A stretch of 64,000 nucleotides of DNA from Pyropia yezoensis (taxonomy: Eukaryota; Rhodophyta; Bangiophyceae; Bangiales; Bangiaceae): contig CM020618.1 in the NCBI GenBank assembly GCA_009829735.1, positions 28,930,894-28,994,893 on the forward strand. Reading direction: 5' to 3'. A program made the position numbers and the translations under genes. This document shows, one piece after another, positions 49,361 through 60,733 of this stretch; the first letter of the stretch is position 1; each line of letters starts with the position of its first letter. Under the pieces are notes generated by a model. That model did no database searches, was not told the DNA's origin, and saw only the letters and a program-made list of their open reading frames with translations.

Positions 49361-52300
49361 ATGGCGGTAGCGTTACGAGCGGCGGTGGGGGTGGCCGCCG
49401 CCACCGCCGCCGCCATTGTGGCGGCGGCGGCCGCCGCCGCGGCCACTGGAATCGTCCCAGGGGGCAGCGGCGGCGGTGGCGGGACGGCGGGGCACCCCCA
49501 CCCCCCCCCCCCCCCCCCCCCCCTCCCCCTCCCCCCGCTCGACGCCGCCGGCCGGGACTTTACCGACGTGGCGTCCGAGGCGGCGGCCGCCGCGGTGGCC
49601 ACCGCCACCACCGCCCAGCGGCTGCTGGCGCGGCCGGCCCGGTGCAGCAGCCTCGGCCGCTGCGCCTGCTCCCGCGCGTCGTGTGCGTACGACTTTGGGG
49701 ACACCCCCGCCTGTGGGAGCCCCTACGTCGACCGCCTGGGCGTGTCCCCGTGTGGCGGCCGCCCCCGCAACGGCACCGCCGCCGGCGACGGCGACGGCGA
49801 CGGCGACGGCGGGGGAGGGGGCACCTGCGGGGCGCCGCGCCTCGACTACACCCGCTCCTTTGTGCGGCTGCCCCCCGGCGCCAACGCGGACGCCGCCAGC
49901 GGCGCGGTGCCGTCGCGCCTGGCAGAGGATGTGTGTGGGACGGCCGCCCTGGACGCCCTGTGGGTGCCCCGCCGGCGCTCCCTGTGGCCGTGGACCTACT
50001 TTGCCACCGCCGCGGGGGTGATGCGCATCTACCCGGGGGTGCCACGGCTGCACGACGGCCCGGGGGGGGGGTGCCGCCGGTACGAGCCGCGGGAGCGGCC
50101 GTGGATGGCCGCTGCCGCCGTCGGGCCGCAGGACGTGGTGTTTGTGCTCGACCGGTCGGCGCCGGCGGGGGACGGCGGCGGTGGCGGCGGCGGTGGTGGT
50201 GGGGGTGGGGACAGCAGCCGGTCGGCGGCGGCGGTTGGCGCCGACCTGGTCACCCGCCTCCTCCGCACGCTCGACTGGTCCAGCTACGTGGGCGTCCTGC
50301 GGTACGGCGGCGGCGACAGCCGGCCGCAGCTGGTCGGCGCCTTCCCCGGCGGCCTCGTCCGCGCCACCTCTGCCGTCCTCGGGGGCCTTGCCGACGCGGT
50401 CGCCCGCACGCCCCCCGCGGCGGGGGGGGGTGCGCCCGACGTGGCCGCCGCGCTCGAGGCGGCGTACGACCTCCTCGAGGCCGCCCACGGCAATGCCCAA
50501 CGGTCGGCGGGGTGTGCCAAGGTGATTGTGCTGGTGGTGGCCGCCGCCGACGGGTGCTGGGCGGCCAACTGTGCGGCTGCCGCGGGGGGGGACGCCGCCG
50601 GGCGGGCGGGCAGCCGCGCGCCGTGCACCTGCGCGGCGGCGCTGCTGAGGCGGGTGCGGGACCGGCAGGCGCGCTTCCGGGCGGCGACGGGCGGCGACGC
50701 GACGGTGGTGGCGTTTGCGGTGCGCCCGCCGGGGGGCGGCGCGGGCGGCGGCGGCGGCGGCAGCGCCGACGCGGTGGCGCGGCAGCTGGCGTGCCTCCCC
50801 GCCTCGGGGGGGATGGCGTCGCCGCTGCACACCGAGGCAGTCGCCGCCGACGCCCTCTCCGCCGCCCTCCCCATCCAGCAGTACCTTTTTGCCGCCCGCC
50901 GGCCGGCGGTCGCCACCGGCGGGGCGGCGGGGCTGCCGCCGATTGGCCCCGCCGACGTGACGTTTAGTGACATTTACGAGGACGACGGCGGGTCGGGGCC
51001 GCTCGTCACCGCGGCGGTGGCGGTGTACGGGCAGGGGGGGGAGCTGGTGGGCGTTGCGGGCCGGGACATCCTCGTCTCGGCGCTCGGCAATGACACCGCC
51101 GCCGCCGCGCGGCTGGCGCGGGACCGCCAGGCGGTGTGTGCGGGGCGGCCGGCGTCGCGGGTGGCGGGGGGGGCCACCCCGCCGTGTGGGCGCCAGCGCC
51201 TCCGCGCGGCCGTCGGCACAGCGTGCGCGGGGGTGCTGACGCCGCCGCCGACGCCACCGCCGCCTTCGCCGCCTGACGGCGGCAGCGGCGGCGGTGGCGG
51301 CGGTGACGGCGGTGGCGGCGGGCAGCGGTGGTGCCTGACGCTGCCCGCCGACGGCCCCGGCCGGCGGGGCGGGGCGGCCGCCAAGATCCTCCTCCCCGTC
51401 CTTGACGCGCCCGCGACGGCAGCCGCCGCGGCCGCCGCGTGTGCCGCTGCCGCCCCAGGGGGCGGCGGCGGCAGCGGCGACGGCGGCGGCGGCCGGCTGG
51501 TGGTGGTGGACGATGACGCCACCGGCGCGGCGGTCGCCGCCGTCGCCCCCCCCGACGGGGTGTGGATTGGCGCGTCGGCGGCGGCCGCCGCTGCCGCCAC
51601 CGCCGACGACTATGGGTGGGGGGGGCCCCCGCCGGCGGGGCGCCGCGTGCGGTACGGCGGGGGGTGGGCGCCGGGGCAGCCGCCGCCGGCGGCACCGGCG
51701 GGGACGGCCGGGCGGGTGTGTGTGGTCGCCGACAGCCGCGGGGTGGGGCGCAACTGGGCGGCCGCCCCGTGCGCCGCCCGCCACGCCTACGTGTGCGAGG
51801 CGCCCGCGGCCGCGGCGGCAGCCGCCGGCTGTGCCGCCGTCCCGCCGCCGGTGGTGGTGCTTGGCGCCGTCGGCCCGCCGCCAACGCCGGGGGGGGGGGC
51901 GGGCTCGGCCGCTGCGGTGCCACCCCCACACCCTGCGAGCGCCGGGTGCATGGCGGCGGCGGCGGCGGCGGCCGGCGGCGACGCCACCCCCTGTGCGGCC
52001 GACGGCGCCGCGTCGCGGCGGCGGGTGCTGTGCCCGGCGGGGCGGCGGGTGGACGACTGTGTCCACGGGTGCTGTGAGGGGTGCACCTGCGCGGCCGCCG
52101 CCGTGGCGGGGACGGCCGCCGACGGCGGGGCGGGCGGGGGGGGGGGGGGGGGGGGCGACCGGCGGGAACGGCCTGGCCATTGGGCTGGGCGTCGCCGCGG
52201 GACTGAGCGTCCTTGCCGCCGTCACAGCCGCGGGTGTTCTTGGCCGCCGCCTCCGCCGTCGCGACGCGGCGGCCGCCGGAGCCGCTGGGGGGGGGGGCTG

Positions 52301-52606
52301 CGGGGACGGCTGGGGCGCCGCCGACGGCGGCGACAGCGGCGGCGGCCGTGACCGCCTCGACGGGTCGTCGGCCCGCCTGGCCACCCCCCCCGCCGCCGCG
52401 GGTGGCCGCGCCGGCGGCGGCCGCGGCGAGTGGCCCGCTGCGGGCGCCAGCTGGGCAGCCCCCCCGCCCCCCGCGGCGGCGGGGGGTGGCAGCCCCAGCT
52501 GGGCCTTTGGCAGCTGGGGGAGGGGCGCAACAGCGGCGGGGGCGGCGGCAGCCGTCGCGCAGGGGGGAGGGGGCGGTCACTCGCTGACCCACCCCTCCCT
52601 CCCCTT

Positions 52607-52644
<38 letters not shown>

Positions 52645-52778
52645 CGCCCCCCACCGTTCCCGGCCGTGGTGGCGGCGACGGCGGCGACGACGGCGGCTAC
52701 ACGGCGGTGACCGCGTCGGCGCCGCCGCCCGTGCTGCCGGGCGGGCGGGTGGTGGGCGACCACGGGCAGCCGCTGTAG
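49361..52778 (+). CDS. Alpha2-delta/Cache-type membrane receptor with VWA and C-type lectin domains
   Basis: The ATG at 49361 gives a hydrophobic leader (about residues 3-30), then a Pro run. From about residue 205 comes the calcium-channel alpha2-delta pattern YFATAAGVMRIYPGVPRLHD, YEPRERPWMAA and DVVFVLDRSAP, which starts a VWA domain. Its metal-site motif DxSxS is altered to DRSAP. About residue 533 starts a Cache-like part (VTFSDIYEDDG, VYGQGGELVGVAGRDI). Residues 656-813 are a C-type lectin fold (RWCLTLP, GVWIGAS, CVVADSRGVGRNWAAAPC, HAYVCEAP). A Cys-rich patch (CVHGCCEGCTC) and a single membrane helix (LAIGLGVAAGLSVLAAVTAA) with a basic stop and a Pro/Gly-rich tail follow. The helix is in another frame; the change falls in a G run near 52140 and is probably a sequencing error. 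The likely role is a type I surface protein binding a small ligand or glycan. Confidence 0.72.
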
Positions 52779-53601
52779 CAGCCGCCCCTGTGGCGCGTGT
52801 GGCGCCAGGGGGTCTTGCACGCCGGCGGCGGCCGGGCAGCCGCGACGCGGCCAACGAGGCGGGCGGGTCCGGGGTGGGTGGCCCCGCTCCCCCCCCCCCG
52901 CCCTCTGCCTTGTGTGGCGCAATCCCGCGCGTCTGGCTCGCCTGGCATGGAGGGCAGCGCCCAGAGCGGTGCCGGCGGCGGGCGCGAGGCGGCTAGAGAC
53001 AGACGCGCGGGGGAGCGAGGGAGCGAGGGACGCTCGATCCAAAAAAAAGAAACGAGATGCAAAAAAAACAACACCACGACGCGCACGGTGAGTACAGTAC
53101 AGGGTGAGTAGATACAGTATCGTGCTTTTCCGAAAAATGGCGGGTCGGGGCGTTCGGGCGAACGGGACAGCAACCGGACAGTCTCAGGTGGCCCACTGTG
53201 TCTCGCGAGAAAACCTGGCCAATGGTAGAGTACTGGCAACTCGGCACGGGCCCCACCCAGCGTATTTCACGACTCTAGCGTGTCACACTCTGAAAGTGCC
53301 TGCACCAATCAAGACCTCTCGTCACGCGGCATTCTCTTGGCACGGGACAGGCTGCTTCGCCTTGCGCCTGCCGCTGTCCTGTCTCGGCCGCGCGCTGTTG
53401 CCGCGTCATGCCCCGCTCCGTCCCCTCGACGGCTGTCACGGCAGAGGACGCCGCGGCCGACTCTTCGCGCGCCCCCCCCTCCACTCTGAGCGGCGTCAAC
53501 GTCGCGACGGGGCCCTCGCCATGGAGCCCCTAGGCGCCGTCGCGCGTGAGGGCGAGGGGGGGTGGCGACGCCCCTGGGGTGGTGCGGCGCTCCCCTCATA
53601 G

Positions 53602-53976
53602 AGTCCCGTCTGCATCGACGGCACCAAGGTTGCGTGGCTGGGGGAGGCGTCGGTGCCCTCCTTGGCCGCCACCGTGGCCGGCATCCTCACCCCGACCGCC
53701 CGGGGGGTGCGGCTGCTGCTGAACTACGCGACGGCGCGGCTGCTCAGCTGCATGTCTACGGCTGCCGCGGACGGTGCGGCAGCGGGAGTTGCTGGCGGCG
53801 CGGCAACGGCCGGCGTACCGGTCGTCACTGGCCCAAGGGCGGTGTCTGGCGGCTCGGGTGGGGCGGGGGGGGGGCTGTTTGTCGGCGGGATCCGTCCCCT
53901 CGCCGCCTCCCAGCCCACGTCTTCCCCGGACGCTACTGCCGCGACCGATGGTACCGCTTTCCGCGGAGGCTACTGA
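53602..53976 (+). CDS. Hypothetical exon, unknown function
   Basis: An in-frame TAG ends right at 53601 and forms a TCATAG acceptor. The exon then reads SPVCIDGTKVAWLGEASVPS and LLLNYATARLLSCMSTAAA, with normal-looking hydrophobic and polar residues, and becomes Gly/Ala-rich before a stop at 53976. An upstream exon is not identified; ATGs at 53408 and 53521 are candidates. I recognise no family. Confidence 0.35.
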   Translation, partial: SPVCIDGTKVAWLGEASVPSLAATVAGILTPTARGVRLLLNYATARLLSCMSTAAADGAAAGVAGGAATAGVPVVTGPRAVSGGSGGAGGGLFVGGIRPLAASQPTSSPDATAATDGTAFRGGY

Positions 53977-53979
53977 ACG

Positions 53980-55640
53980 CTGCGGCGGCGGCGGCGGTGG
54001 CGGTGGTGTATGTGGTGTTGGCGGTGGGGGCGGTGGTTCCGGTAGCTGTGGTGGTTGTGGTAGCTGTGGTGGGGGCGGCGCCGACAGTGGGTGCGGTGGC
54101 GCCGGCGGCCGCGCTGGCTGTGAGCGCGGCGGCATTGCCGGCGGTGGGCGGTGGGGGCGGCGCAGGCGGCTACCCGTCGCCCGACCAGCCACCCAGTGCA
54201 GTATACTCCCAGCAAGAGGGATACTCAACGCCGCTGGCGGTGAAGGTAGTGGCGGTGGCGGCGGTGGCGACGGTGGCGGCGGTGGCGGCGGTGGCGGCTG
54301 CGACGGTGGTGAGGGCTTCGGTGGCCGGAGCTGTGGTGGTCGCGGTATCTGTGATGGGGGTGGTGCCGACGGTTGCAGTTGTGGCGCGGGCGGCCGCGGC
54401 GGCCGCAGTGGCGGCGGCGGCGGTGGCAGTTGTGGCAGTGGCGGCGGGAGTGGCTACCCGCCGCCCAACCAGCCACCCAACGCAGTGGGCACCCGGCGGG
54501 TGGGATACTGACCGCCGGCGGCAGCGCAGGTAGTGGCGGATGCGCCGGTAGCGGCCGTCGCGGCTGAGGCGGCGGCGGCGGTGTGGGGGTTGTGATGGCG
54601 GGAGCTGTGGTGGGGGCGATGTTTACGGGGGCTGCCGTCGCGCTGGTGTCGGCGGTGGCTGCGAACGCGGCAGTGGCGGCACTGCCGGCGGCAGTTGCGT
54701 TGGCGGCGGCGGTCGCCACCCATCGCCTCACCAGCCACCCAACGCTGTGGCCACCCCGCCGGTGGTCTACTTAACGTCGCCGCCGGCGGAGGTAGTGGCG
54801 GTGGTGGGCTAAGGTGGCGGTAGCTGTGGCAGGCGGTGGTGGTAGCCGATCTCCACGCCGCCGCCGGCGGAGCTAGTGGCGGTGGCTGCCGTGGCTGTGG
54901 TGGGCTCGGTGGGAGCTAGCTGTGGTGGTGGTCGTAGCTGTGGTGGGTGCGGTGGCGCTGGCGACTGAGGTGGTTATGATCGGGCTGGTGGCAGCAGTGC
55001 CGGCGGCGTTGGCGGTTGCGGCGGTGGTGGCTAGACGCCGCTCCACCAGCCACCCGACGCGGTGGGCACCCTGCCGGTGAGTTCCCCAGCGCCTCCGCCG
55101 GCGGAGGTTGCAATTGTGGCGGCCGTGGAGGTGGTGGGTGTGGTGGTAGCGATAGCTGTTGTGGTGGTGGTAGCTGTGAAAAGGGCAGTTCCGACGGTGG
55201 CGGCGGTGGTGTCAACATCAGCGGTGCTTGCGATCGTGGCCGTGGGGGCAGTACTGGCGGCGGTGGCGGTGGCGGCGGTGGAGGCTGCCCGCCGTTCCAG
55301 CAGCCGCCCAGCGCGGTGGGGACCGCCGGCGGCAGCGGAGGTAGTGGTGGATGCGCCGGTAGCGGTCGTGGCGGCCGTGGCGGCGGCGGCGGTGGTGGGG
55401 GTCAAGATGGTGGTGGCTGTCGTGGGGTCTGTGCTGACGCGGTGGCGGCGGTGGCGGCGGTGGCGGCGGTGGCCGTGGTGAGGGAGTTTGTGGCCATGGC
55501 TGTGGTGGACGTGTTCGCTTTGGTGGGGGATGTGCCGACGGTGGCTGCCGTGGCCCCGGCGGCATTGCCTGCGGTGGTGGCGGTGGCGGTGGCAGTGGCA
55601 GTGACTGCTCGCGTCCCAACGAGCCATCCAACGTTGTGAG
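53980..55640. repeat. Degenerate tandem array, about 255-320 bp per unit, GGTGGC-rich
   Basis: Six units each end in a recognisable CCAGCCACCCAACGC-like block (about 54186, 54469, 54730, 55044, 55298 and 55618), followed by a GTGGGCACC-type tail. The rest of each unit is GTGGCG/GGCGGT microsatellite. In one plus frame this reads as Gly/Cys-rich protein with YPPPNQPPNAVG turns, but frames shift between units, so it is either a decayed repeat gene or non-coding. Confidence 0.65.
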
Positions 55641-56760
55641 CACGCCGCCGGTGGGCCACCGGCCGCGGCTGATGCCGAGAGGGTTGTACACGGTGGTGTC
55701 GGCGGCGCGGTGGCCGGCTAGTCAGACGCAGCTGGTACCGGGGTAGTACCTGGCTGCGCTGGCGGAGAAGGGGTTGGGCTTGTGGACCGCGGGGGCCGAT
55801 CTCTCGCCCCCGCCTCCCCCGGTCCACCACCACCGCCGCTGCTGCAGCCGCTGATGGGCGGGCTGCCAGTCGTGGCGCCGGCGCTCCACTGGTGGTGTGC
55901 GGAGGCAAAATCTTGGCGGCGAGTAACAGCCGCAAGACGGGCGCTGCTGGCTGGCGCGGTGACGCCCAGCCGGCTGGTGGGCGAGTGGCATCACCTGGAC
56001 GGGCGAGGCCCACCCGTTGCCACCGTCCCCGCTAGCACGGCCGGCGACGGTGGGCAGGGTCGCGGCTGGGGCCGCCGCGCCCGACGCCACGATTGTTGTT
56101 GACGGCGGCTGGGTGGTGGCGGTGGCGCGGCTGATTTACCCGCCCGCCGTAGCCGAAGGAGCCGACAGCGCCCTCTCTTGCGGCCGTTTTGGCGCCGCCC
56201 TCGGGCATACGGCTTGCTGCAGTCTTTGGGTGGAGGTGGCCGGCGGGCGATGCTGAGGCGGGGGTGCGGACGACGCTTGCTACAAGCGCCACCCACCCGG
56301 TCGGCGCCTACGGCCGCAGCCTGGGGACGGGAAGTTTGCGGCGGCAGGCGGCGAAGCTGCGGAGGCTATGGGCGCCACGGTGGCATTCGGCGGGGCCGCG
56401 GTGTCCGGCGCCGTGGCGGCTTGCCAATGGCCTGACGACCGCCGCCGCCGCCGCCGCATCTGCCGCACCGGCTTCTGACCCAGCTGCCTGCGACAGCGAC
56501 ACGGCTAGGGCGGCTGTCGCCGCCAGCGCCCGCGTGCGTGTGATGTTCAACTCTCGGGATGACGCGGCGGCGAGCAGGCCGGCGGTGGCCACCGCACTGG
56601 TGGATCGGGATGTCGCGGCAGCGGCTGCGCGTGACGCGCGGGCGGCCGCGCAGCGGCCGACGGCTGCCGGCCGCTGTGCCCGCGACGGCTGCCGTGGTGG
56701 CGGAGGGCGACATGGGCGGCGCAGTAGAGAGACCGCCGGACGGGCGGGGCGCCGAGGCGG
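55641..56760. other. No defended gene; scattered Ala-rich open frames
   Basis: Short plus-frame stretches look protein-like (ATIVVDGGWVVAVARLIYPP near 56090; VRVMFNSRDDAAASRPAVAT near 56545) but do not join into one frame. They may be fragments of a host gene broken by indels. Confidence 0.3.
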
Positions 56761-57422
56761 GCGTCATCTGTCTCGGCCGCCGCTTCTGCTGCTGCCAGCG
56801 CCGCCGCACCCTCGGTGGCTTGTGCTGGCGTCCGTCAACGCGGGTGTCGGGGGCCACGCGGTGCAACTGGTAGCATAGCTCGCCATTCGCTGAACTGTCG
56901 CGGCGGGCGGCATCCGCGACGGTGGCGGCGGCGTCAGTAGCGGCGGTAGCGGCTGTGGCAACCGTGGTGGTGGTTCGTGTACGGGTGCGTCACTTGTCTC
57001 AGCCATCGCTTTACGCGATCGCCTTGGCCATTTTGTATTTGGCGGCGGTGGCGGCGGTGGCGGCGGTGGCGGCGGTGGCGACGGTGGAGGCGGCGGCGGT
57101 GGCGGCGGCGGTGGCAGCAGAAGCGGCCGTGGCGGTGGTGGCGTCGCAGTCAATTCGGGCGTCACCTGCCTCTGCCAGGGCCCCAGGCAGCCACCACCGC
57201 TGTGACGGCGGCTACCACTGCCGCCTCGACTTTGGCGGTGCCGGCGGCGGTGGCCGCGGGTACGGTGGCGGCGGTGGCCGCGGAGGCCGCGGCGGCGCTG
57301 GTCCCGCCGCGGAGGTCACCGGCCTCGGCCGCTGCGTTGCGCGGCTTCCAGTGTCGCCGCGCCTTGGGCGGCTGGTGCAGATGGGTTTGAACGTGGGTGT
57401 CGGGCGCCATTCGGTGCAACTG
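56761..57422. repeat. Dispersed direct repeat of about 110 bp
   Basis: 56761-56871 and 57312-57422 share CGTCA/CACC, CTCGGCCGC, CCGCACC/CGCGCC, TCGGTGGCT/GGGCGGCT and a closing GGGTGTCGGG..GGTGCAACTGG. Partial copies start near 56986 and 57161. The DNA between is GTGGCG microsatellite. Confidence 0.55.
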
Positions 57423-58398
57423 GCGTCGTGGCTTGTCCTGCGCCGCTGTGTCGCTGCAGGTCGCGTCGGCGGCGGTGCTGACGGCGGTAGCGGTGGCGAC
57501 GGTGGCGCCAGCTGCGACTATAGCTACGGTCGCGTTCGTGGTTGCAGTGGGGGCGGTGGCGGCGGTGGCGTCATTGGCGGCGGCGGCCGCAGTTTGTTGA
57601 CGATTGCGGTGGCGGTGGCGGTTCCCGTCGTCGCAAAGGTGGCGGCGGAGGCGGCGGTGACGGCGGTAGAGCCGGTGGTTGCGGTGGTGGTGGCTATGGT
57701 GGCGACGGTGGCGGCAATGGCGTCGGTGGTAGCGGTGGTGGCGATGGTGGAGGATGTGGAATTCGGGGGCTGCATGCGCTGACCGCAGGCGTCGTCACAA
57801 CGCGCGCGGTTCCCCGCCCTGAACAATGCATGAAGCTGACAAGAATTGTTTATGCTTCCGCACGCTATGTGTTATGTAGTCTCTGGGCTGTGTCCAACAA
57901 GACCCGTTCGGTGACGACCACCGCTCTGGCGTTCACCCCCGCCTCGGGCCTGCTCGTCTGGCGGGCCCCGTCAGCCAGCCTCCTGCCTGCCGCCTTTGCG
58001 AGTCCGGCCGTTCCTGCAAAGCAGGTGTGGCCACGTGCTCGTGTAGCATGCCTGACCTGCCCGGCCGTATGGCAGCACAGTGAGCGGCCCCACGCCGTCC
58101 GTGGTGCAGCACAGGCACCCTCGATTAAAAAATTGCGGTTACATCCCCGCCCTTGCTTGGAAGACCCGCTCTTGCTGGGAAGCCCCGCCTCGTCGGGGGC
58201 CAGCGCCTCGTCGGCGGCGGACACGTTCGTGGGAGGCACCCGGCGCGTCCATGCGTCACCCCCGCCGCATGCACTGCGAGCCCCCTGCTGCTCATCACCA
58301 CCACCCAGCTGCTGCCGCCTGCCGGCCACGTGGGGAAAATGCTGATTGGTGCTCCAGGCAACAGAGAAGAGATCGAACAAAGTGCCACACATCATGTT
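57423..58398. other. Microsatellite then unique DNA, no defended gene
   Basis: Val/Ala- or Gly-coding GTGGCG repeats continue to about 57760. 57780-58398 is ordinary mixed sequence, probably the 3' flank of the minus-strand transposase that follows. Confidence 0.4.
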
Positions 58399-59119
58399 TT
58401 AAGCACCCTGAACCAGCAGAGAAGAGAGGTTGTTCGAGATACAAATGAACTGACCATAAATTTGTCGATGGGTCAACAAGGACACCGCAGTGGCCACGAG
58501 AGTAAGTGGAAAGTCAAAATATAGAGGGTTGTAGTAGCAAAGGCTCTCAATGTGCCGCTTCAGGTCCCGGAACACGCCTTCGATCGGCTGCAGGTTAGGT
58601 GAGTAGGGGGGTAGACGGATGAAGTGCATGCCATTGTTATGCAGGTACGCGTCCCCGGCAGCGTCATGGATCGCAGCATTGTCAAACAATAGGACACACG
58701 CGTCCGGTTGCAACGCCCAGGGATGCCCCGGCACGCGCTGGCTCATGCGGGGGCGCAGAGCCTGAAGAAAAAGCCGCCAGTCGTCGGCGGTCTGAGCAGG
58801 CCCCAACCTCACCGTTTGCGCCCAGTGCACGCCGCCCGACATGGAGACGGCCATGATGGTGCTGGTCCTACGGATAGTACGCGGATCTCGATCAAGCAAC
58901 ACGCACTTCTCGTTGCGGGGAGATCGCCCGTACTTCCTGAAGCAGTCATCTCCGGACTTGTGAGTCTCGTCGACGGAGACGATGCATCGCAGAGGAATCT
59001 CCGACAGTCGCTGTGCGAAGTCGATCTGGTCGGCGAGAACCCGCTCCGAGAACAGCCGCTCAACTCTTTTCCGGGTGAAGTTGTTTTTCCGCAAAACACG
59101 ATAGACCGTCGACGCACTC
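58399..59119 (-). CDS. IS630/Tc1/mariner-type transposase, C-terminal part
   Basis: The frame comes out of the second gap and stops at 58399. It shows the end of a helix-turn-helix (STVYRVLRKNNFTRKRVERL) and a DDE_3 catalytic core. The first Asp is in IVSVDETHKSG, the second in VLLFDNAAIHD and the Glu in YSPNLQPIEGVFRDLKRHIE. All three acidic residues are present and the frame is intact over 240 codons. The N-terminal DNA-binding part and one TIR should lie in or beyond the gap. The TIR on the other side (below 58399) was not identified. Confidence 0.85.
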
Positions 59120-59553
59120 NNNNNNNNNNNNNNNNNNNNNNNNNNNNNNNNNNNNNNNNNNNNNNNNNNNNNNNNNNNNNNNNNNNNNNNNNNNNNNNNN
59201 NNNNNNNNNNNNNNNNNNNNNNNNNNNNNNNNNNNNNNNNNNNNNNNNNNNNNNNNNNNNNNNNNNNNNNNNNNNNNNNNNNNNNNNNNNNNNNNNNNNN
59301 NNNNNNNNNNNNNNNNNNNNNNNNNNNNNNNNNNNNNNNNNNNNNNNNNNNNNNNNNNNNNNNNNNNNNNNNNNNNNNNNNNNNNNNNNNNNNNNNNNNN
59401 NNNNNNNNNNNNNNNNNNNNNNNNNNNNNNNNNNNNNNNNNNNNNNNNNNNNNNNNNNNNNNNNNNNNNNNNNNNNNNNNNNNNNNNNNNNNNNNNNNNN
59501 NNNNNNNNNNNNNNNNNNNNNNNNNNNNNNNNNNNNNNNNNNNNNNNNNNNNN
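59120..59553. other. Assembly gap, 434 N
   Basis: The length is not round, so it is probably an estimated gap. It removes the start of the transposase gene. Confidence 0.95.
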
Positions 59554-60236
59554 GCCCGCGGGGGCGAACCCCGATCCCGCGGCCGATGCGCCAACCAATG
59601 CCTCCACCCCCGCCACGGCAACCGCCGCTGCGGCTGCCTCCGCCAAGACCGCCGCCGCCGCGGTCGTTGCCGCCGCAACTGCTACTGCCGTCGCCACCGC
59701 CGCCGCCGCTGCCGCCATGGCGGCAGTCGCCGGCATTGCGCGGTCTGGCGCGCGCCACGCGATCCTTCCCCCCCCCCACCCGGCCCCCCCCGACTGCCCC
59801 ATTCCCCGTCGCCAACCACCCCATCCCCTTGTCATTAAAGCCGCCCCCAAAAGCCACAACGCCCCACCCCCCCCCCGCAGTGGCTCATCGCCGACGTCAA
59901 TCATGTTATCGGAGCCCGCGACGCCCCCCCCCCCCCCCCCCCAGCCGCGGAGCCCCCCCCGGCGGCGGCGCACGGGGGCCACACGGCCATCCCGCCCACG
60001 CGGCCAGCCATCACCGTCCGCCTGCCGCGGTCAGCAGGGTGCCGGTCTGGAGGGTGGCAAGGGCAGTCGCCTCCTGCCCCAACCATATACGCGCGGCCGG
60101 GCTCCGGGGCTGACGGGCGGCCGCCGCTGTCGACTGGGGCGCCGCCCCCAGCTACGGCCGAGACGGATCAAAGACGGGGTGGGGTGGCCGCCGCCGCCGC
60201 GGACGCCAACGTCCCCTCCCCCAACAGCGAGAAGCA
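59554..60236. other. C-rich DNA with an Ala-rich plus frame, no defended gene
   Basis: From 59554 a plus frame reads ANPDPAADAPTNASTPATAT and a long Ala stretch, which might be an exon entering from the gap. Beyond about 59760 it is Pro-rich low-complexity sequence. Confidence 0.3.
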
Positions 60237-60733
60237 GCTTGGCGGCCGCTACAGCGGGCAGCAGCCGCCTGAACAGCAGGCACGGGCGGCCTTGTCGCCG
60301 CCGCGGCCACCAACGCTCTCCCCACCACAGCCACGCGCGGCCTTGCCGCTACCGCGGCTGCCGACGTCCCCCACCTTCACAGCTTGGCGCGGCCTTGCCG
60401 CAGAAGCGGCCGCAAGCGTCCCCCCCGCCTACAGCCTCGCGCGGCCTTGCCGCCGCCGCGGCCACGAAAGTTCCTCCCCCCGCATAGAAATGCGATGCTT
60501 GGCAGCGGCCCGAGCGTGCAGCGCCCCCACAGCGAACAACCAGGCGCGGCATCGCGGCCGCTGCGATGGGCAGCAGCCTCCCGACCATCAGCCAAGCGCT
60601 GCCTTCCCGCATGGGCCTTCACAGCGGTGGGCAGCAGCCTTCGACCAACAGCCAAGCGCTGCCTTCCGGCATGAGCCGCCACCGCGGTGGGCAGCAGCCT
60701 CCCGACCAACAGCCAAGCGCTGCCTTCCCGCAC
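60237..60733. repeat. 60-bp tandem repeats
   Basis: Close copies start at 60567, 60628 and 60688 (TGGGCAGCAGCCTCCCGACC, then CAGCCAAGCGCTGCCTTCC). More diverged units with GCGCGGCCTTGCCGC fill 60237-60560. One spacing is 61 instead of 60, so the frame shifts between units. Confidence 0.75.

Noticed and set aside
49373-52384. A 1003-codon open frame on the minus strand, and a 678-codon one at 51006-53042
   Set aside because: They mirror the alpha2-delta-like gene in codon-complementary frames; the composition is Arg/Pro/Gly/Ala without any conserved motif, as expected from high GC at third positions.
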